NCBI GenBank assembly: GCA_016785225.1
Contig: JAFBJZ010000881.1
Coordinates: forward strand, 1 to 64,000
Source: Psettodes erumei
Taxonomy: Eukaryota; Chordata; Actinopteri; Pleuronectiformes; Psettodidae
DNA length: 64,000 bases
Direction: 5' to 3'
Position 1 is the first letter of the stretch. The number at the start of each line of letters is the position of its first letter. The notes beneath the pieces are model-generated. The model was not told where the DNA came from. It searched no databases and saw only the letters and a program-made list of their open reading frames with translations. The translations under genes and the position numbers were made by a program. This document shows, piece by piece, positions 1 through 12,560 of this stretch.

Positions 1-776
1 ATGGAGAGGTTATCAAACACTACCCTTTGATATTTTTAGGTGAGTTTATGACAAAAAAAATTTGGACGTTTTTGAGTTTTTATGGCATAGTGTCGTACAG
101 GGGTCTCCAACGCATCGCTCGTGAGCTACCGGTAGCTCGCTGCCCCTTTCCAAGTAGCGTAAATGAATTATACATCTACTTAAATTTATGTCCAGTCAAA
201 ATTCACCATCATCCCGCCCCCTTCCAACATAGAATTGTTATTTGCCAATTAGCTGTCAATCAAAAAGTTGCGCTCTGTCAGTCTCAGAGGAAAAAACCTT
301 TTTCCACTTTAAGGGTGAAACAGAATCTTTGGCTTTCCTCCTTCTAAATTCTATCGAATAGAATATATTTCTGAAATGCAAAGAATATGGTAGCTTTGTT
401 GAATTACAGGATTCTACACTTTTTTTGTATGTGTGTGTGTGTGGGGGTGAGCAAATGAAACCATGGCAAGAGCTGGCCACTGACCAAAGGTTTTTTGTCT
501 TGCCTAATTCAGACCTGTTGTCATTTGCACTTTGTGTCAGCCACCATCTGGATCCACAAGTAAGTTAATGTTACGTGATCCCTGGGAACACAGGTATGTG
601 AATTTGTATTTATTTAAATGATCACTTGTACCTTCAAATGAACTCATTCTTCTTTCTGTGAATCAGCTAAAGAAACATGAGTATAGTACTTGCGTTTCTG
701 TTCTTACATAAAAACAATGTTGACATTGGTTCCCTGTCCATTAATACAAGCTTTTTTCGTGTTTTGACAGTGGAAA
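1..776 (+). other. 5' flank and probable non-coding leader of cpn2
   Basis: AT-rich DNA with no convincing coding exon. A donor-like site follows CCACAA at about 559 (GTAAGT). A pyrimidine-rich acceptor ends in GACAG at 770, seven bases before the cpn2 ATG, so a short 5' UTR intron of roughly 210 bases is likely. A short GT run lies near 430. The transcription start is not visible to me. Confidence 0.4.
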
Positions 777-2345
777 ATGGATAAGGAATTTAGCCTGACT
801 CTGTGCCTTGTACTGCTTTTCTGTCACAAAGGCAGCACAGAGTCACAAGGTTCTTGTCCTTCCAATTGCCAGTGCTTCTCTTCTGTCCAAGTCCTGTGTG
901 CAGATGCACGAAGGATCTCTTTGCCAAGTAACATGCCCAAGCAGGTCAAGGACTTTATTTTAATGACATCAGCTGTTGCGTACCTGTTACCACACACTTT
1001 CCAGGAAAGCCCCCAACTCACCAAGCTTGTCTTCTTAAACAATGTACTGCGAAGTATTCACTCTCAGGCTTTTGAATGTCTGACTGAGCTGCAGGAGCTG
1101 GAGATTAGTGGAAACCCCTTCTTGGAAAATTTATTTCTGGAGACTTTTTCAAGGCAGAAAAACTTGACTACACTGCTGCTCAACTTCAACAGATTCAAGA
1201 CGGTTCCTCCTGGCATGTTTGACTCCCTCAAACAACTAGAAACTCTGCAGATGAAGGGAAACATCATATCAGATCTGCCTACATTTCTTTTTAAGAATCT
1301 TCACAACCTACATGTCCTGGACTTATCCCAAAATAAGATTGAAGAAGTGAAAAGAGAGACATTTTCTGGTCTAGCTATGCTGGAGATCCTGAAAATGAAT
1401 TACAACCTCATTAGCAATCTTACATCTGACACATTCCACAACATCCCTCAGCTTATAGAGCTTCACTTGGAATGGAATAAGATATCAGAGCTCACTGATG
1501 GCATCTTCTCTGTGTTTACCAAGCTAAAGGTGTTAAACCTACGTGGAAACCTTCTTACAACCTTTAGCGATGAAGTATTTGGATTCAACATGTCAAGTTT
1601 GAAGGAGCTGAACATTAAAAACAACAGACTGACTGAGCTGTCCTCTCTCAGCCGTTTGACATCACTTTCCAACCTTATCTTGTCCTCAAACCAGCTCTCA
1701 AACCTCTCTGAAGACATTTTTCGAAATGTTACTATGCTGGAGAATCTTGATCTCTCTGAAAATAAGATCACATTTCTGCCTGAAAAAATCTTCAGCAATT
1801 TATCTAGTATCCAAGTGATCCACCTCCACAAGAACAGTCTGAGCAAGGTGGGCCCCAAACTGTTTGAAGACCAGTTGCTCATTCAGCAGCTCTACTTGTC
1901 TGACAACCTGCTGCAGACTCTTCCACTGGGCCTTTTAGACCCTTTTGTCATCCAGCACACAGTGAGGCTGCACGGAAACCCCTGGAAATGTGACTGTCAC
2001 ATTTCGTACCTGCATGACTGGATGCTGAGAAGCAGCCAAGACATAGAGATGCTCGACAATATACTCTGCGAGAGCCCTGTCTTTTTGCAAAAACGAAGAG
2101 TCAGCTCCATTGACAAGGACCAGCTAGTGTGTCAGTTGCCAAAAGATGAGATGCCTGATCTTAGCAGCTGTAGCCTACAAGCATCCAATGACACCATAAT
2201 CATTAAATGCAAAGTTGACAATTGTTCCCCGCTGACAGTGAAAGTGCAGTTTCAGCAAAAGGATGGTAACATTAAGGAACATATTTTGAAAAACGAGTAT
2301 GAGCAGACTCAATGTAGCAATAAGACAATGATTGAGATTGAGTAA
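777..2345 (+). CDS. cpn2: Carboxypeptidase N subunit 2 (leucine-rich regulatory subunit)
   Basis: A complete 522-residue secreted protein in one coding exon. In mammals CPN2 binds and stabilises the plasma carboxypeptidase N catalytic subunit, which trims C-terminal Lys/Arg from kinins and anaphylatoxins. A hydrophobic signal peptide (about residues 5-20) precedes an LRRNT with CPSNCQC, about twelve leucine-rich repeats of the LxxLxLxxN type (about 55-390), and an LRRCT starting NPWKCDCH. A roughly 90-residue tail with paired cysteines follows. There is no membrane segment after the LRRCT, which argues against the neighbouring-family members GP5 and LRRC15. The segment after LRRNT (QLTKLVFLNN) and the cysteine-bearing tail match the CPN2 plan and its ~545-residue length. 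The ATG sits just after a splice acceptor. It is convergent with hes1. Confidence 0.9.
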   Translation: MDKEFSLTLCLVLLFCHKGSTESQGSCPSNCQCFSSVQVLCADARRISLPSNMPKQVKDFILMTSAVAYLLPHTFQESPQLTKLVFLNNVLRSIHSQAFECLTELQELEISGNPFLENLFLETFSRQKNLTTLLLNFNRFKTVPPGMFDSLKQLETLQMKGNIISDLPTFLFKNLHNLHVLDLSQNKIEEVKRETFSGLAMLEILKMNYNLISNLTSDTFHNIPQLIELHLEWNKISELTDGIFSVFTKLKVLNLRGNLLTTFSDEVFGFNMSSLKELNIKNNRLTELSSLSRLTSLSNLILSSNQLSNLSEDIFRNVTMLENLDLSENKITFLPEKIFSNLSSIQVIHLHKNSLSKVGPKLFEDQLLIQQLYLSDNLLQTLPLGLLDPFVIQHTVRLHGNPWKCDCHISYLHDWMLRSSQDIEMLDNILCESPVFLQKRRVSSIDKDQLVCQLPKDEMPDLSSCSLQASNDTIIIKCKVDNCSPLTVKVQFQQKDGNIKEHILKNEYEQTQCSNKTMIEIE

Positions 2346-2818
2346 TTTTTCCCCATTAGATTTTAGGCAATGGATTTGTTTTTTTAAATACTGAGTCACA
2401 TTATGTTTTCTGACTGTCAGAGTCAATACTGTAAACAAACCACTGACTAAGCAGCTGATAACTACTGAATGCTGCTGAATGATAAGAGGAGTAGATGAGC
2501 CTCTCTTGTGTGCCATGTTCAAAGTTCAACTCAGCACTTCTAAAAATCCTGTCACTGCTAAAAGGAACATGTTCACCATCTGCTAATATTGTGTGTATTG
2601 TGTGTACTGTGGGACTTTGATCTCCAGTGGCCTCTTATGTAGTACACTAGCAGTATCTGAGCATCCACAGTCTCCAGTAGGGTGATGATGACATTAGGTG
2701 GAAATGTACCATCAGAACAATTGCAGAATACTTGAGTGTGAATGTTTCAATATGTCCATTTAAAGGCCTTGTATTTCACAGTTGGAGAAAATTGGAAAAA
2801 CTCTTCATGTTAGAGGTC

Positions 2819-2984
2819 AATAAAATATGTTCTCCTTGTAGAGACATTTAGATTTACGACACTTTTTTAAAAAAGGCAGCTTTTGTTTGTAAAATTGTCG
2901 TCTGCAAATAAACTTCTTAAGATAGTTATCGTGCAAATATAGTTCAGTGAAAAGTACAAAATCTTAATTCCAGTTTTCAATAAA
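2819..2984 (+). terminator. Candidate polyadenylation signals of cpn2
   Basis: Three AATAAA hexamers on the plus strand (2819-2824, 2907-2912, 2979-2984), 475 to 640 bases past the stop codon in AT-rich 3' UTR-like sequence. Which is used cannot be told from sequence. Confidence 0.5.
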
Positions 2985-2989
2985 ATATA

Positions 2990-5900
2990 GATAATAATTT
3001 TATCACTTTCTAATTTCAACAACAGAGAACCATCGACATTGTCATCTTGGGGATTTGAAAATTGAATCTAGACCAAGCAGTCTGACCAACCCACTGCCAG
3101 TGAATACAGGGAGGGGTGATAAAGAGTGAGGGAACAGAGCAGGGAGGAGGGAAGCCTCAACACAACAAGGCACACAGATGGTTACACCTTGAATACAACA
3201 CTCTCACCCCTGCTTAATAAGGGCCAAAGGCCACAGGGTTGATTGGGTCCTCTCGAGGTGAACGACATCACAATTCACATGACAAAAAGTGGTGGCTGTC
3301 TTATTTCCAGAGTTTGGAGGGATGGCCCGGTTGGAGGTAATCCTCACTTGACCAAAACGATGGGGTAAACCAGACATTTAACATGAGCATTGTGAACAAA
3401 CTATCAACAAGACATTTGCATAACACACATCCTTAAATGCATATTGGGTTTTTTCCAGTGGGGACGCTCAGGTTCAAAATTAATAACATAAATTACTTAG
3501 AAGAGATGAAAAAAGTAACCAAATGAGATATGCCAGTACTGGAATAGACCACTGTCTCTTTGACAAAATATTGATGCAATTGTTTTTGAAAAGTGTATGA
3601 AGTGGCCTGTTTCTATAAAATAATAATTTCACCTCAACAATTGATAATGTTGCTGATTACATTCTGAGCTGATGTTTTGTTTTTTGTTTTTTTTACAAAT
3701 TGCACTGAATCGCTCAGCAGTCCTCACTCAAAAACAGAGTGCAACTCTAATGTTAAGTTTCATAGGTTAATAGTACCACCTGTCAGCAGCCATCCCCGAT
3801 AATTACTCTCATGGTAAACATGGCAAACTTATGACAGCAGGATCTAAGTGCTGTCCTGTGAGGTGTGATGAAACGCAGTTCTTAACCCCCATGTTACAAT
3901 CCTGAACAGCAATCCTGGGCAGTTAGCACCAGGCACCATGCTCTTCACAGCAGCTCTTCAGACAGGAGAGGAAAGAAACTGAGGGGAGGAGACATTATCT
4001 GGTCAGACACACAATGTCCATAACAACACAAAGCACAGGGAGGGGGGGTTCCCACAGAGTTTAGAGTGGTCAGGGACGAGAGGAGGTGGTGAGGGCAGGG
4101 CAGGGTCCCTGGGACAAAGGGTAGAGGTCATCTGACGCTCAGTGCCCCGGGAAAGAATTCAAGAGGAGAATTTGTGATAAGAAAATGTGAACTAATTTTA
4201 CATCAAATTGTCGTATTATCTTACTTATCGTAAGTATTTTAGCACCAACCTAATCATTATTTATATATCACTGTGTTAATAACACAGGGCATATGTCTCA
4301 GTCTTTAGGGCAAACATCATAAAACTCAGTGGAATATTTTCATTGTGATTTTTTCCAGCTACGCTTAAACGGGTTCAGTCAAACGTGAAACGATAACGAA
4401 CACCGACTACCATTGTGTGAACAGGTGTCTATTAGATCCCCTCTCTTAGCCTGTGAGAGGGTGACACACATCCTCCATGAGACGATGACCTAAACATCTC
4501 CAGAACACAAATGGGCCATTTTGCACTCAAGACATGAGCCTTGCTTACAAACAAGGGTCAATATTTACCCCTCAATGCACCCAGACCCCCGGGCAGAGGC
4601 TAAATTGGTGTTGCTGAGCAAATTAAGAACAGCTGACCTGATCTGGGTGTTAAGTGGACAGGGAGATGTCACCAGAATGGTAATCTTTTTGCATACTGGT
4701 ACACTGCCCCTTTGTCTTGTCCATGCCTATTGGAGGATAACAAGAAGCTATAAGCTCCTTATCATCACATTACAATTATCAGGGATGAATTAGGAATGTG
4801 GCCCTGTGGACCTTGCTCTTATATGGCTATCCTTGTTTTGTTTCCAGCTCCACAGATGGAGAGGTTTTATTATGCATGTATGCATGCAGGCCTTCATTGT
4901 ATATTACCAGTCATTCTACTGAAGAGTCACCACAAAACAATTGACATATACTTCCCACACTCCAACATCCAGAAGCAGAAGTAATTTCTGAAGGCCCTTG
5001 TTTCACTGTGGAAAGACGGACTAAAAGGATCCTTGAGTATGCCTTACAAATTATGGTTTAGTAAGACACTGCTTATCACAACCAGGAAACAAACTGAAAT
5101 GCATGACTTGACAGACAGGCGGGCTTCAATCAAAAGTTCATTCAATCAAAGTCTAATGTCAGTACACAGGTGAGACAAATCCAAAGGGCTCAGCAATGGT
5201 ACATGTTGAAGGCGGTCAAACCAGGCAAACAAACCCAATGGTTAAGGTGAAGGCAAAACCAAAATCCACAGGCAGAACACAAAGGAGGCTGGATTCCTCA
5301 CACTGGGACAAAGACAATCTAGCAGAAGAGTAGTGTGTAGGACAGGATATACTGGGTAGGTGATAGGCTGATTGGATGCAGGTGTGTTGAGAGAATAGGC
5401 ACAGAACTGAACAGTGACAAGGAGTAAAGTAAGAGTCTATGATCTGAGTAAACATCAAAATGAAACAGGAAGTATCATTGTATTATTGGAAGATTCACTT
5501 TGAAGGAATACCTGCAGTGGAAGTGCATCTTTATGGTGCTCTTCATATGCTTCCATGGGCATATGGCCAAGAACTATGGAGAAGACAAGACCCCCACACC
5601 CCCACCCCAGCATTCAACACAATGTTTCCTCGAAAGAGTTAGTGACTTGTGATGTGCTACCAGAGCAACTTGGTATCAATGGCCACACCGTCTCCGCTCT
5701 GTGTGGTTCCCAAGTAATAAATGTTCCACTTGTAGTTTCATTATGTGCAAATACTAAATTCGCCTACTTCAACCCCCCGGAAGCTACATTTCCTCAAGAC
5801 TGTGAGTTTTTTTTTAAAAACAAGCAGATAAATCAAAAAAGGGATGAATTGGAGTAAAGGGACAAAGAGTATTGTTCATTCACCATTGATATCAAGTGCA

Positions 5901-7600
5901 TAATCTATTCATTAGCCTTTGATGTGAACCAACGCTGACTACTTCGACCCCCATCAAGCACCATAACAACCCCTATGAACAATACCACACCAATTCACCC
6001 ACAGGGGCGGAGTCAGTTGAGGTTTCCGGTGTGTGTCAGGGAGAGACAGGGTCTACAAGCAGGGAACCTGTCACTGTGTTTGTAAGAGGAGGCCATCAAT
6101 CAAAGAGCACAGCGAAAGGGCGGGTCGGGCCCTACCCAGCTTCATGTTTAGTAGTGTCTGCTTTACTAAGTTTAGGAAAACAGGGCAACAAACTGGGGTT
6201 TTGATTAGATTGGTTCAGGGAAAGGGGATAAGACACAATCAGACCAGGGGACTGACACCAGTAAACAGCACAGATTTTCTCAAGCAAGACCATCATCTGC
6301 TGATACCTCCACAACTCTTCTTATCTGAAGAGCGCAGCTTGGTCTGAAGAGTTCTCAAAAATCCTTTAACAACAGGACCTTTGGGAGCGGCCCAACAATA
6401 AGCCTTCTTTAGCACAGTGAAAGTGACAGCATGGTCTTTCCCCCTCCCAGCCATTAAAGCTCTTCCTGGATAAACAAGGGGAAGGTCCTTTGTGAAGATG
6501 GAGAGGGTCACAAAGAGAGGAGCCTTTGAGCCACTGAGGGGCCCGTCTTTGTTTTTGTGTTTCAGAGGGTCTTCTCAAAGGATGCTCCAATAGGAGGGGG
6601 GCTCTGTTTTTGTCTTTTAGTCCTCCTTAGTGCCACTCTTCTCTCAGCTGTGCCAAAACAGAGATGTAAACTTAATTGACTGCATCATTTGCACAAACTG
6701 AGGATCTCTAATATGTTTTAGTAACACAGAGATGATTTGAGAATTGAATTCATTTTTTTGGATTTGCTCCTTCATATGTTGCAACACTCATGTAACACAT
6801 GGCTGCAAAATACTGTTCACCTGTTCCTCAAAGAAACAAGGGCTACTTAGAAACAAAGTGGTTACTCCTACTTCTATTGCGACCTAATCTCTTAAATTCC
6901 ATGAATATTAAATCAAGAACAAACAAATACTCATGGGTTGTGTGAATGTTTGCGTCTAGAGGTGCCACAGTTTCATGCTGTCAATGGGAGGCCCTGTCTT
7001 CTGGTGATGGGCTGCCAGGTCTGTTGATGGGTTGCCAGATTTAAGGCAACATGCTGTCAGAGCTGCCTTGTCTTGGAAGAGTGAAAGAGGGGCACCTGTG
7101 ACCTCTGGTCACGAAATGCTTGTGGCTTGCTGTGTGAGCAACACACTTGGGACACATGCTGAGAGCATCAGGCCTTCAACTGTCCACTAAATGGACAACG
7201 ATTGGAACAGCCCTGCAGGGCTGCTGCTGATGAGCCATTGTGCAAAACTCAACTTAAATCATTAGATCATTTCAAATCAGATCTTGTCTACTTCATCAGA
7301 AATTTGAATAGCTAAGTGATCATCACTCTAATATTGCTGGACAGATGCAGGGAAGACAGCTCAAAAATGACTTAATGAATAACATTTACTTAATCCTTGC
7401 AAGTAATACCAGTGTCTTGTTTAGCCTGGTCTTCAGTTAGGCCTGTCAACAGGTTGAAGATAATGCTATCTATTTCAGATTTCCCTTCTAGCAGAAGGGC
7501 AAGTAGGCCTGCACGCGTCAACAGACCCATGCCCCACCCTCCTTACTGCTTGGCAGCACGCCTTTTGGGCTCAACACAACATCTCAGGTTCCTTACATAG
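2990..7600. other. Gene-free interval between cpn2 and hes1
   Basis: No exon with plausible splice sites and protein similarity was found on either strand; the open frames here are short and of random composition. Segments of balanced composition (about 4500-4760 and 6290-6620) stand out from the AT-rich background and could be conserved regulatory DNA downstream of hes1. That is inference from texture only. No terminal inverted repeats or transposase fragments were seen. Confidence 0.5.
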
Positions 7601-7607
7601 AAAGGTA

Positions 7608-7613
7608 TTTATT
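7608..7613 (-). terminator. Candidate polyadenylation signal of hes1
   Basis: AATAAA on the minus strand about 510 bases after the hes1 stop codon, a usual length for an unstable hes1-type 3' UTR. The UTR between is AT-rich and contains no other AATAAA that I noticed. Confidence 0.45.
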
Positions 7614-8118
7614 TCCAGCCAGAAAGCAGGATTCCCTGTCACTGCAAAAAGGGATGATCAGGTGTGGACAAAGCACACAGGAGGAGGGCTGTATTTAAAC
7701 AGCTGCTGTGCAAGGGGACATTAATAGAAAAGATTTTCCATGGTCCGTTGCGGGCTCATCTGCCTCTATGTTAGTGGACATAGCCTTGATGCCGTTTTGG
7801 GGCAAACAAATAACCAAAACACATCTGCAACAGATATTGTAAACATCATAGAAACATTTTAATAATCTAAAAAAATACAGTGCTTTCCAAGAGCTTTTCA
7901 AGCATTTCCTTGACCTCCTGAAGCAAACGAATTGCGCCACATCAAAACCGCAAATCAGAGCAAGCAATAACGGCCAGGAATATCTCCTAATGTCCTTATA
8001 AAAAAACACAAATGTGTGTAAACATCCCTCTCAAGTAGGTTTTAAAAACATTTACAAAATGTACAAAAACACGTATTATTTTGTGATAGTCCTTTTTTCC
8101 CCCCAACACGCTGATTTT

Positions 8119-9339
8119 CTACCATGGTCTCCACACAGAGTCTGAGGTGACTGGAGGTGCAACAGGTGACACATGGTGGCTGTTTTGCGTATGCGTCAGA
8201 GGTATGAGAGTTGCACTGGGAACAAGAAAAGTGAACTGTCCATCCGGCGTTGGCACAACCTGGAAACCACTGTAGAGCTTCATCGCTTCTGGGGAAACGT
8301 GCATCACCGTGCCACTTTTGCAGGGCATCTGATGGGGCAAAGCAGCTGGAATCTGTGTGTTGGTCTGCGCAAGTCCGAGCACGCCTGGGTGCCGTCCAAA
8401 AAAGTTGACGGTATTGATCTGGGTCACGCAGGTTGCCAGGTGGCTGAGGAGGCGAGTCCTCACCTCTGTGTTCATCCCCTCGCACGTGGACAGGAAACGG
8501 GTGACTTCTCCGACACACTCACTGAACCCAGCTCTGTATTTACCCAGAACGGATGGGTCTGTGTTCACAGCAGCTATGAAAGAAAATAAAAAGATAGATA
8601 TTACAAAGATAAAGCATAATTAACTAGAGACTAAGGATATTGAATGCATATAATCATAATAATGAAAAGCATGAGTTTATTCATGCAGTTGATGCCTCAG
8701 GACAAACACAGTTGTGTATGGGCAATAAATCTTGTCTTCCATGGGAACATGTTTACCATCTAAAGTTAGACATCCAAGAACGACTGCAGGCACATCAACA
8801 TGATCAGTCCCGAAATGGTAGTTACATACCAGTCATCTGAAGTCGCTGCAGGTTCCTGAGGTGCTTTACAGTCATCTCCAGTATATCTGCCTTCTCCAAT
8901 TTGGAGTGTCTGGAACTCTAAACAGGCAAAAGGGACCATTCAGTTTTAGACTTTTTTTTGTCCAGCTACATCCTTTTCTATTACTGAAATATGTCAGGTT
9001 AAAATTTGTTATCGTGTCCTCACGTCTTTCTTGAGTGCGTCCAGGATGAGCGTCTTCAGCTGGCCCAGACTCTCGTTGATGCGCGCACGTCTCCGCTTTT
9101 CCATGATTGGTTTGGAGGACTTTAAAGAGAAGAAAAAAAGACTGCTAAGAGGAATGACTGCTATCAAGACATTATCTAATAAACAAATAAAATCAGACTA
9201 AAAGGAAAAAAAATCTGCTCTGATAGCCTACCTTTCGATTCTCGCTCAGAGTCCGGGGTTTTTCGGGTGTGGAGTGTCCACTTGCAGGAGTGGCAGCCAC
9301 AGCGGACGGAGATGATCTTTCCAAAGTCCCGGCTGGCAT
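8119..9339 (-). CDS. hes1: Hes1/Her6-type bHLH-Orange transcriptional repressor
   Basis: Four exons, 9232-9339, 9024-9119, 8830-8917 and 8119-8573, join in frame to 248 residues. A basic region ([15 protein letters not shown], residues 37-51) carries the HES proline. The helix-loop-helix runs to about residue 95, the Orange domain (KYRAGFSE...) covers about 107-145, and the protein ends exactly in WRPW, the Groucho/TLE-binding motif. Hes1 is a Notch effector that binds N-box/class C sites and represses neurogenic genes and itself. The start [20 protein letters not shown] matches the HES1 N-terminus. The proline-rich middle is short, so the protein is smaller than mammalian HES1 (~280). Human HES1 ends WRPWRN; here RN is absent. 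hes4/her9 is the alternative, but the promoter and the cpn2/atp13a3 neighbourhood favour hes1. Teleosts may have a second copy elsewhere. Confidence 0.92.
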
Positions 9340-9562
9340 CTTCGGGATTTTTGTTTGTTTGTTTGCTTGTTTGCTTTAAGTGCGACAGGGCAGTAGCAGA
9401 TATGCTGCACGACAGTTAAAAAAAAAAAAGTGAGTCCAGTTATGTGAGCACCGCCTTTCCCCGGCAGACCGCAGAGCAGTTAACTGATGACAAACGTCAG
9501 AGGTGACTTCTGTCTCGTCGCCAAACTGATACCCAGTCCGCTCTCGTTTCCAGCACCTCGGG

Positions 9563-9690
9563 CTTTATTTATAGAGCTCGAGCCTGCACGCGAGCGGCTC
9601 GTGTGCGAGTTCCCCGAGTTCCATCGGTCTGTCCAATGGGCGCGCGGGACACGGTACTCGGGCTCGTGCGACAAGGCGCTCCCATTGGCT
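9563..9690 (-). promoter_or_regulatory. hes1 core promoter: TATA box, N-boxes, CCAAT boxes, RBPJ-like pair
   Basis: On the minus strand, TATAAATAAA (9564-9573) lies about 225 bases before the ATG, placing transcription start near 9540. Upstream is CACACGAGCCGCTCGCGTGC, nearly identical to the segment just upstream of the TATA box in the mammalian Hes1 promoter as I recall it. HES-type sites are CACGAG at 9598-9603 and 9663-9668 and CACGCG/CGCGTG at 9587-9592. Where mammals have paired RBPJ sites with core TGGGAA, this sequence has GGGGAA (9610-9615) and ATGGAA (9619-9624). CCAAT boxes lie at 9633-9637 and, in the opposite orientation, at 9681-9688. This supports autorepression plus Notch input, the latter through weakened-looking sites. 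Confidence 0.75.
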
Positions 9691-12289
9691 ACCTGTCAGG
9701 CTGCTGGAAGACTATTTTACTAGGAAAATAAAGCCCATGGTCCAAACGCAATATATTAATATAAGATAATTAATAGCACTTGCTGATTTTAGCATCATAA
9801 ATACAATATTATTTCAGATTGAGTTGTTTCTCTGTTTTGGTAAAATTGATATAAAACATAACCCCAGGCTGGGGTTAGGGTTATATGCGTATTATTTTAT
9901 TTTTTTATTAAAAGAAAAAGTTAAAGTTAAATGACCGGGTAACCTTCTGATGGCTTGGATTTGTACTGCTGTACTATTAACTAATGAAAGTACACGAAAA
10001 TAATGATTTTCTATTTTTTTAAAGTCTCATTACAGAACATTATATAAACATCACTTTTATATTTGCATGACATCGTTTGGCATATTTTTTTCCCCAAATG
10101 ATGAGTTGGCTTAAAAAATTTTGAGCACTAGTGCTGACAAAGTTCTGCCTACTTCCCCTAAAAAGGTTAAAACTAACTCTGATGGATATGTTTAACAATC
10201 ACCTAGTAGATTGGAACAGCTTCACACTTAAACTGTGCATGTTAAATTGTACATCACTTGACAGGACATCTTGATATTTGAAATTTTACCATTGTGTTGA
10301 CATTAAATATTTTTTTTAAAAATGTCTGGAAAAAAATTCTTTTACGGTCAGTTGTACAGGTTCTTTCTATGTGTGCCTCTCTCTTTTTCACACCCACACA
10401 TACTTTTTTGGGGGGTCATTGAGTGCATCAGTGACAGTGAAGACCTCATCCCCTGACACGCTCCAGGCCTGATGTCCAGTGAAGAAGAAACCTCTGACAC
10501 ACTCTGTTGTTGTCTGTTATCAATGACCTTGGGATGAACACAAATCTTAGGATTTATTTAAAGCCTGTTGGATGAGGAAGGTAAGTTAAAAGGTTGATGT
10601 ATTAGAGGATATGGGGCTTTATCTCTAAAATATTTTAGCTGCTTCTTATTTGACAACTGCAGTTTGAAAAATTAACTTGTTTTTTCTTTTGTCCATCATA
10701 ACTAAGGTGATTCATGATTTTTTTTCTAATAAAAAAAGAGTTTCACTTGTTTTTAACCATTGTTTTTTAATATATATTTTTATTCTATGTATATATAGTA
10801 TATTTTCAACTTTAGGTGTCACTGCATTAAAACTCTTATTTTTTGAATATCAGAGTGCCACACTTATTGTATCTCATAAAATATATATAACAATGGTCTT
10901 AAACTAACTGTTGCTCTTTTTTTCCCTCACTATTTACAGTAACAGATTCACTTCTTTTATCGTAGTATCACTTGAGTATTCATTCAACATAATGAGTCAG
11001 CCAAGAGTCATCAGTACTACAGGACAAGATGGAATGATTTGGTTGGATGGAAAAAAAGGTTAAACTCTACAAAATAAAAAATTGCAAAGATCACTAAATA
11101 AAAATATTATTTTACATTCATTAAAAAATCTCATATGTTACTCCTAGTGTTAGCTTCAGACTTAATTCACAATTATAGCATTTTAATGGTTGACAACTTT
11201 GGGGAGAAATACCTGGTTGTTATACGAGGGATTTTCTTAAATCTTTTATTTCATTAACTAAATAAATGAAATAGAAGAGTTAGGAGGAACAGTGATAAGA
11301 CATGGTTTACTCCTTCCTGTTCTACAATCCTGGGTGCTTTCTGTTCATTTGAATCCAGATTGTTGGAGCTTTCAAAATAAAAACTCAAGTCACTCTTTTA
11401 GGGCCCTGATCAGTGAATGTTGTATATGTCTTCTTGTTTGGCTTTTTTCCTTTTAAAAATCTTTTTTGAAGCTCATTGGATTGCTGTACGAAGTATAAAA
11501 TACCAGAGTTTGTGATTATCATTATTATTAGTATTACCAGTATTACCAGCAGTGTTACAATTAAACGTTATACTATAAAAACCTTCATCAACAACAATCA
11601 TGCCCTTTATCAATGTGAAGAACCATTCCAATCCCAGTATTTGGGCATATGTTGCTTGTACCATACAGGTTAACTCTGGTATTAATTGATTGACATCTTA
11701 CCATTAGATGCCTCTATCCTCTCTGATAGACTTCAAATGCTCCCAGTAAAGCTCTTAAATCCTCAGAGGTGAAATGACCCCAAAAGCAGGTCAGTGTTTG
11801 CATCCACAGCGTCCTCTCTTCATGAGCAAGACAACTTCAAGCACCACTGGCTTCTTGACCTGAGTCAAAAATAAATGAAGTCAAACTTCTGGCCAAAATG
11901 AGTTTGACCTCTTATATAAATAATTAAAACATTACTCATAACGGGGAACGTCCAACAATGTTCAATGAAGTCTTGACAGGATATGAGGGCTTATTGCTTG
12001 TTATTGATTACAACAATAAAGACAGTGTTGTCCTTGTTATTTAGGTTTTGAGGATAAACTCACTAGACAACACAACAAATAACTTATTACAAGTGCAGTG
12101 ATGCCATAGAAATGTTGTTTCAAACTAATGTTCACATTAAGTAATTTTGCTTTTTAAAATTGCTCTGAAATAAAACGGATGCAATTAACTCCCATACACT
12201 GACTACTTCAGGACCCTGGACTCTTCTCCTGGGATCACATAAAGTGCTCAGTTAATCTTCTAACTGGATGTTTTAACAAGATACTCCTT

Positions 12290-12560
12290 TAAAATGGCCC
12301 GAGGTCCCTGCGCACAGCAGATGAGAAGGTTTCTGGAGGAGAGGCCATGCAACAATAAATTACGTCCTATCAGTTCTGTTTTCAGTGAGCCTGCTGCTCT
12401 GCCACGAACAACCCTTTATTGTGCGGCTAGAGATGTAGACATGACGTTTATGGCGCAGTCCAGATCTGTATCAGTGTGGGAACCAAGGAATGGGAGGCTC
12501 CAGACAACGATGGAAGCTCCCAGGGAGCAGCATGTGACTGATAACAACAAGCTGAGGGAA
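12290..12560. promoter_or_regulatory. Candidate conserved non-coding element (hes1 upstream)
   Basis: A block of mixed, non-repetitive sequence in an AT-rich background, including CACGAAC, ATGACG and TTTATTG-type homeobox-like cores. It is open in one frame, but the 93-residue product resembles nothing and has no splice context. Called only on composition and position; alignment to other fish would decide. Confidence 0.25.

Noticed and set aside
8173..8589. 138-codon open frame on the plus strand
   Set aside because: It is antisense to the last hes1 exon, whose minus-strand frame encodes the Orange domain and WRPW.
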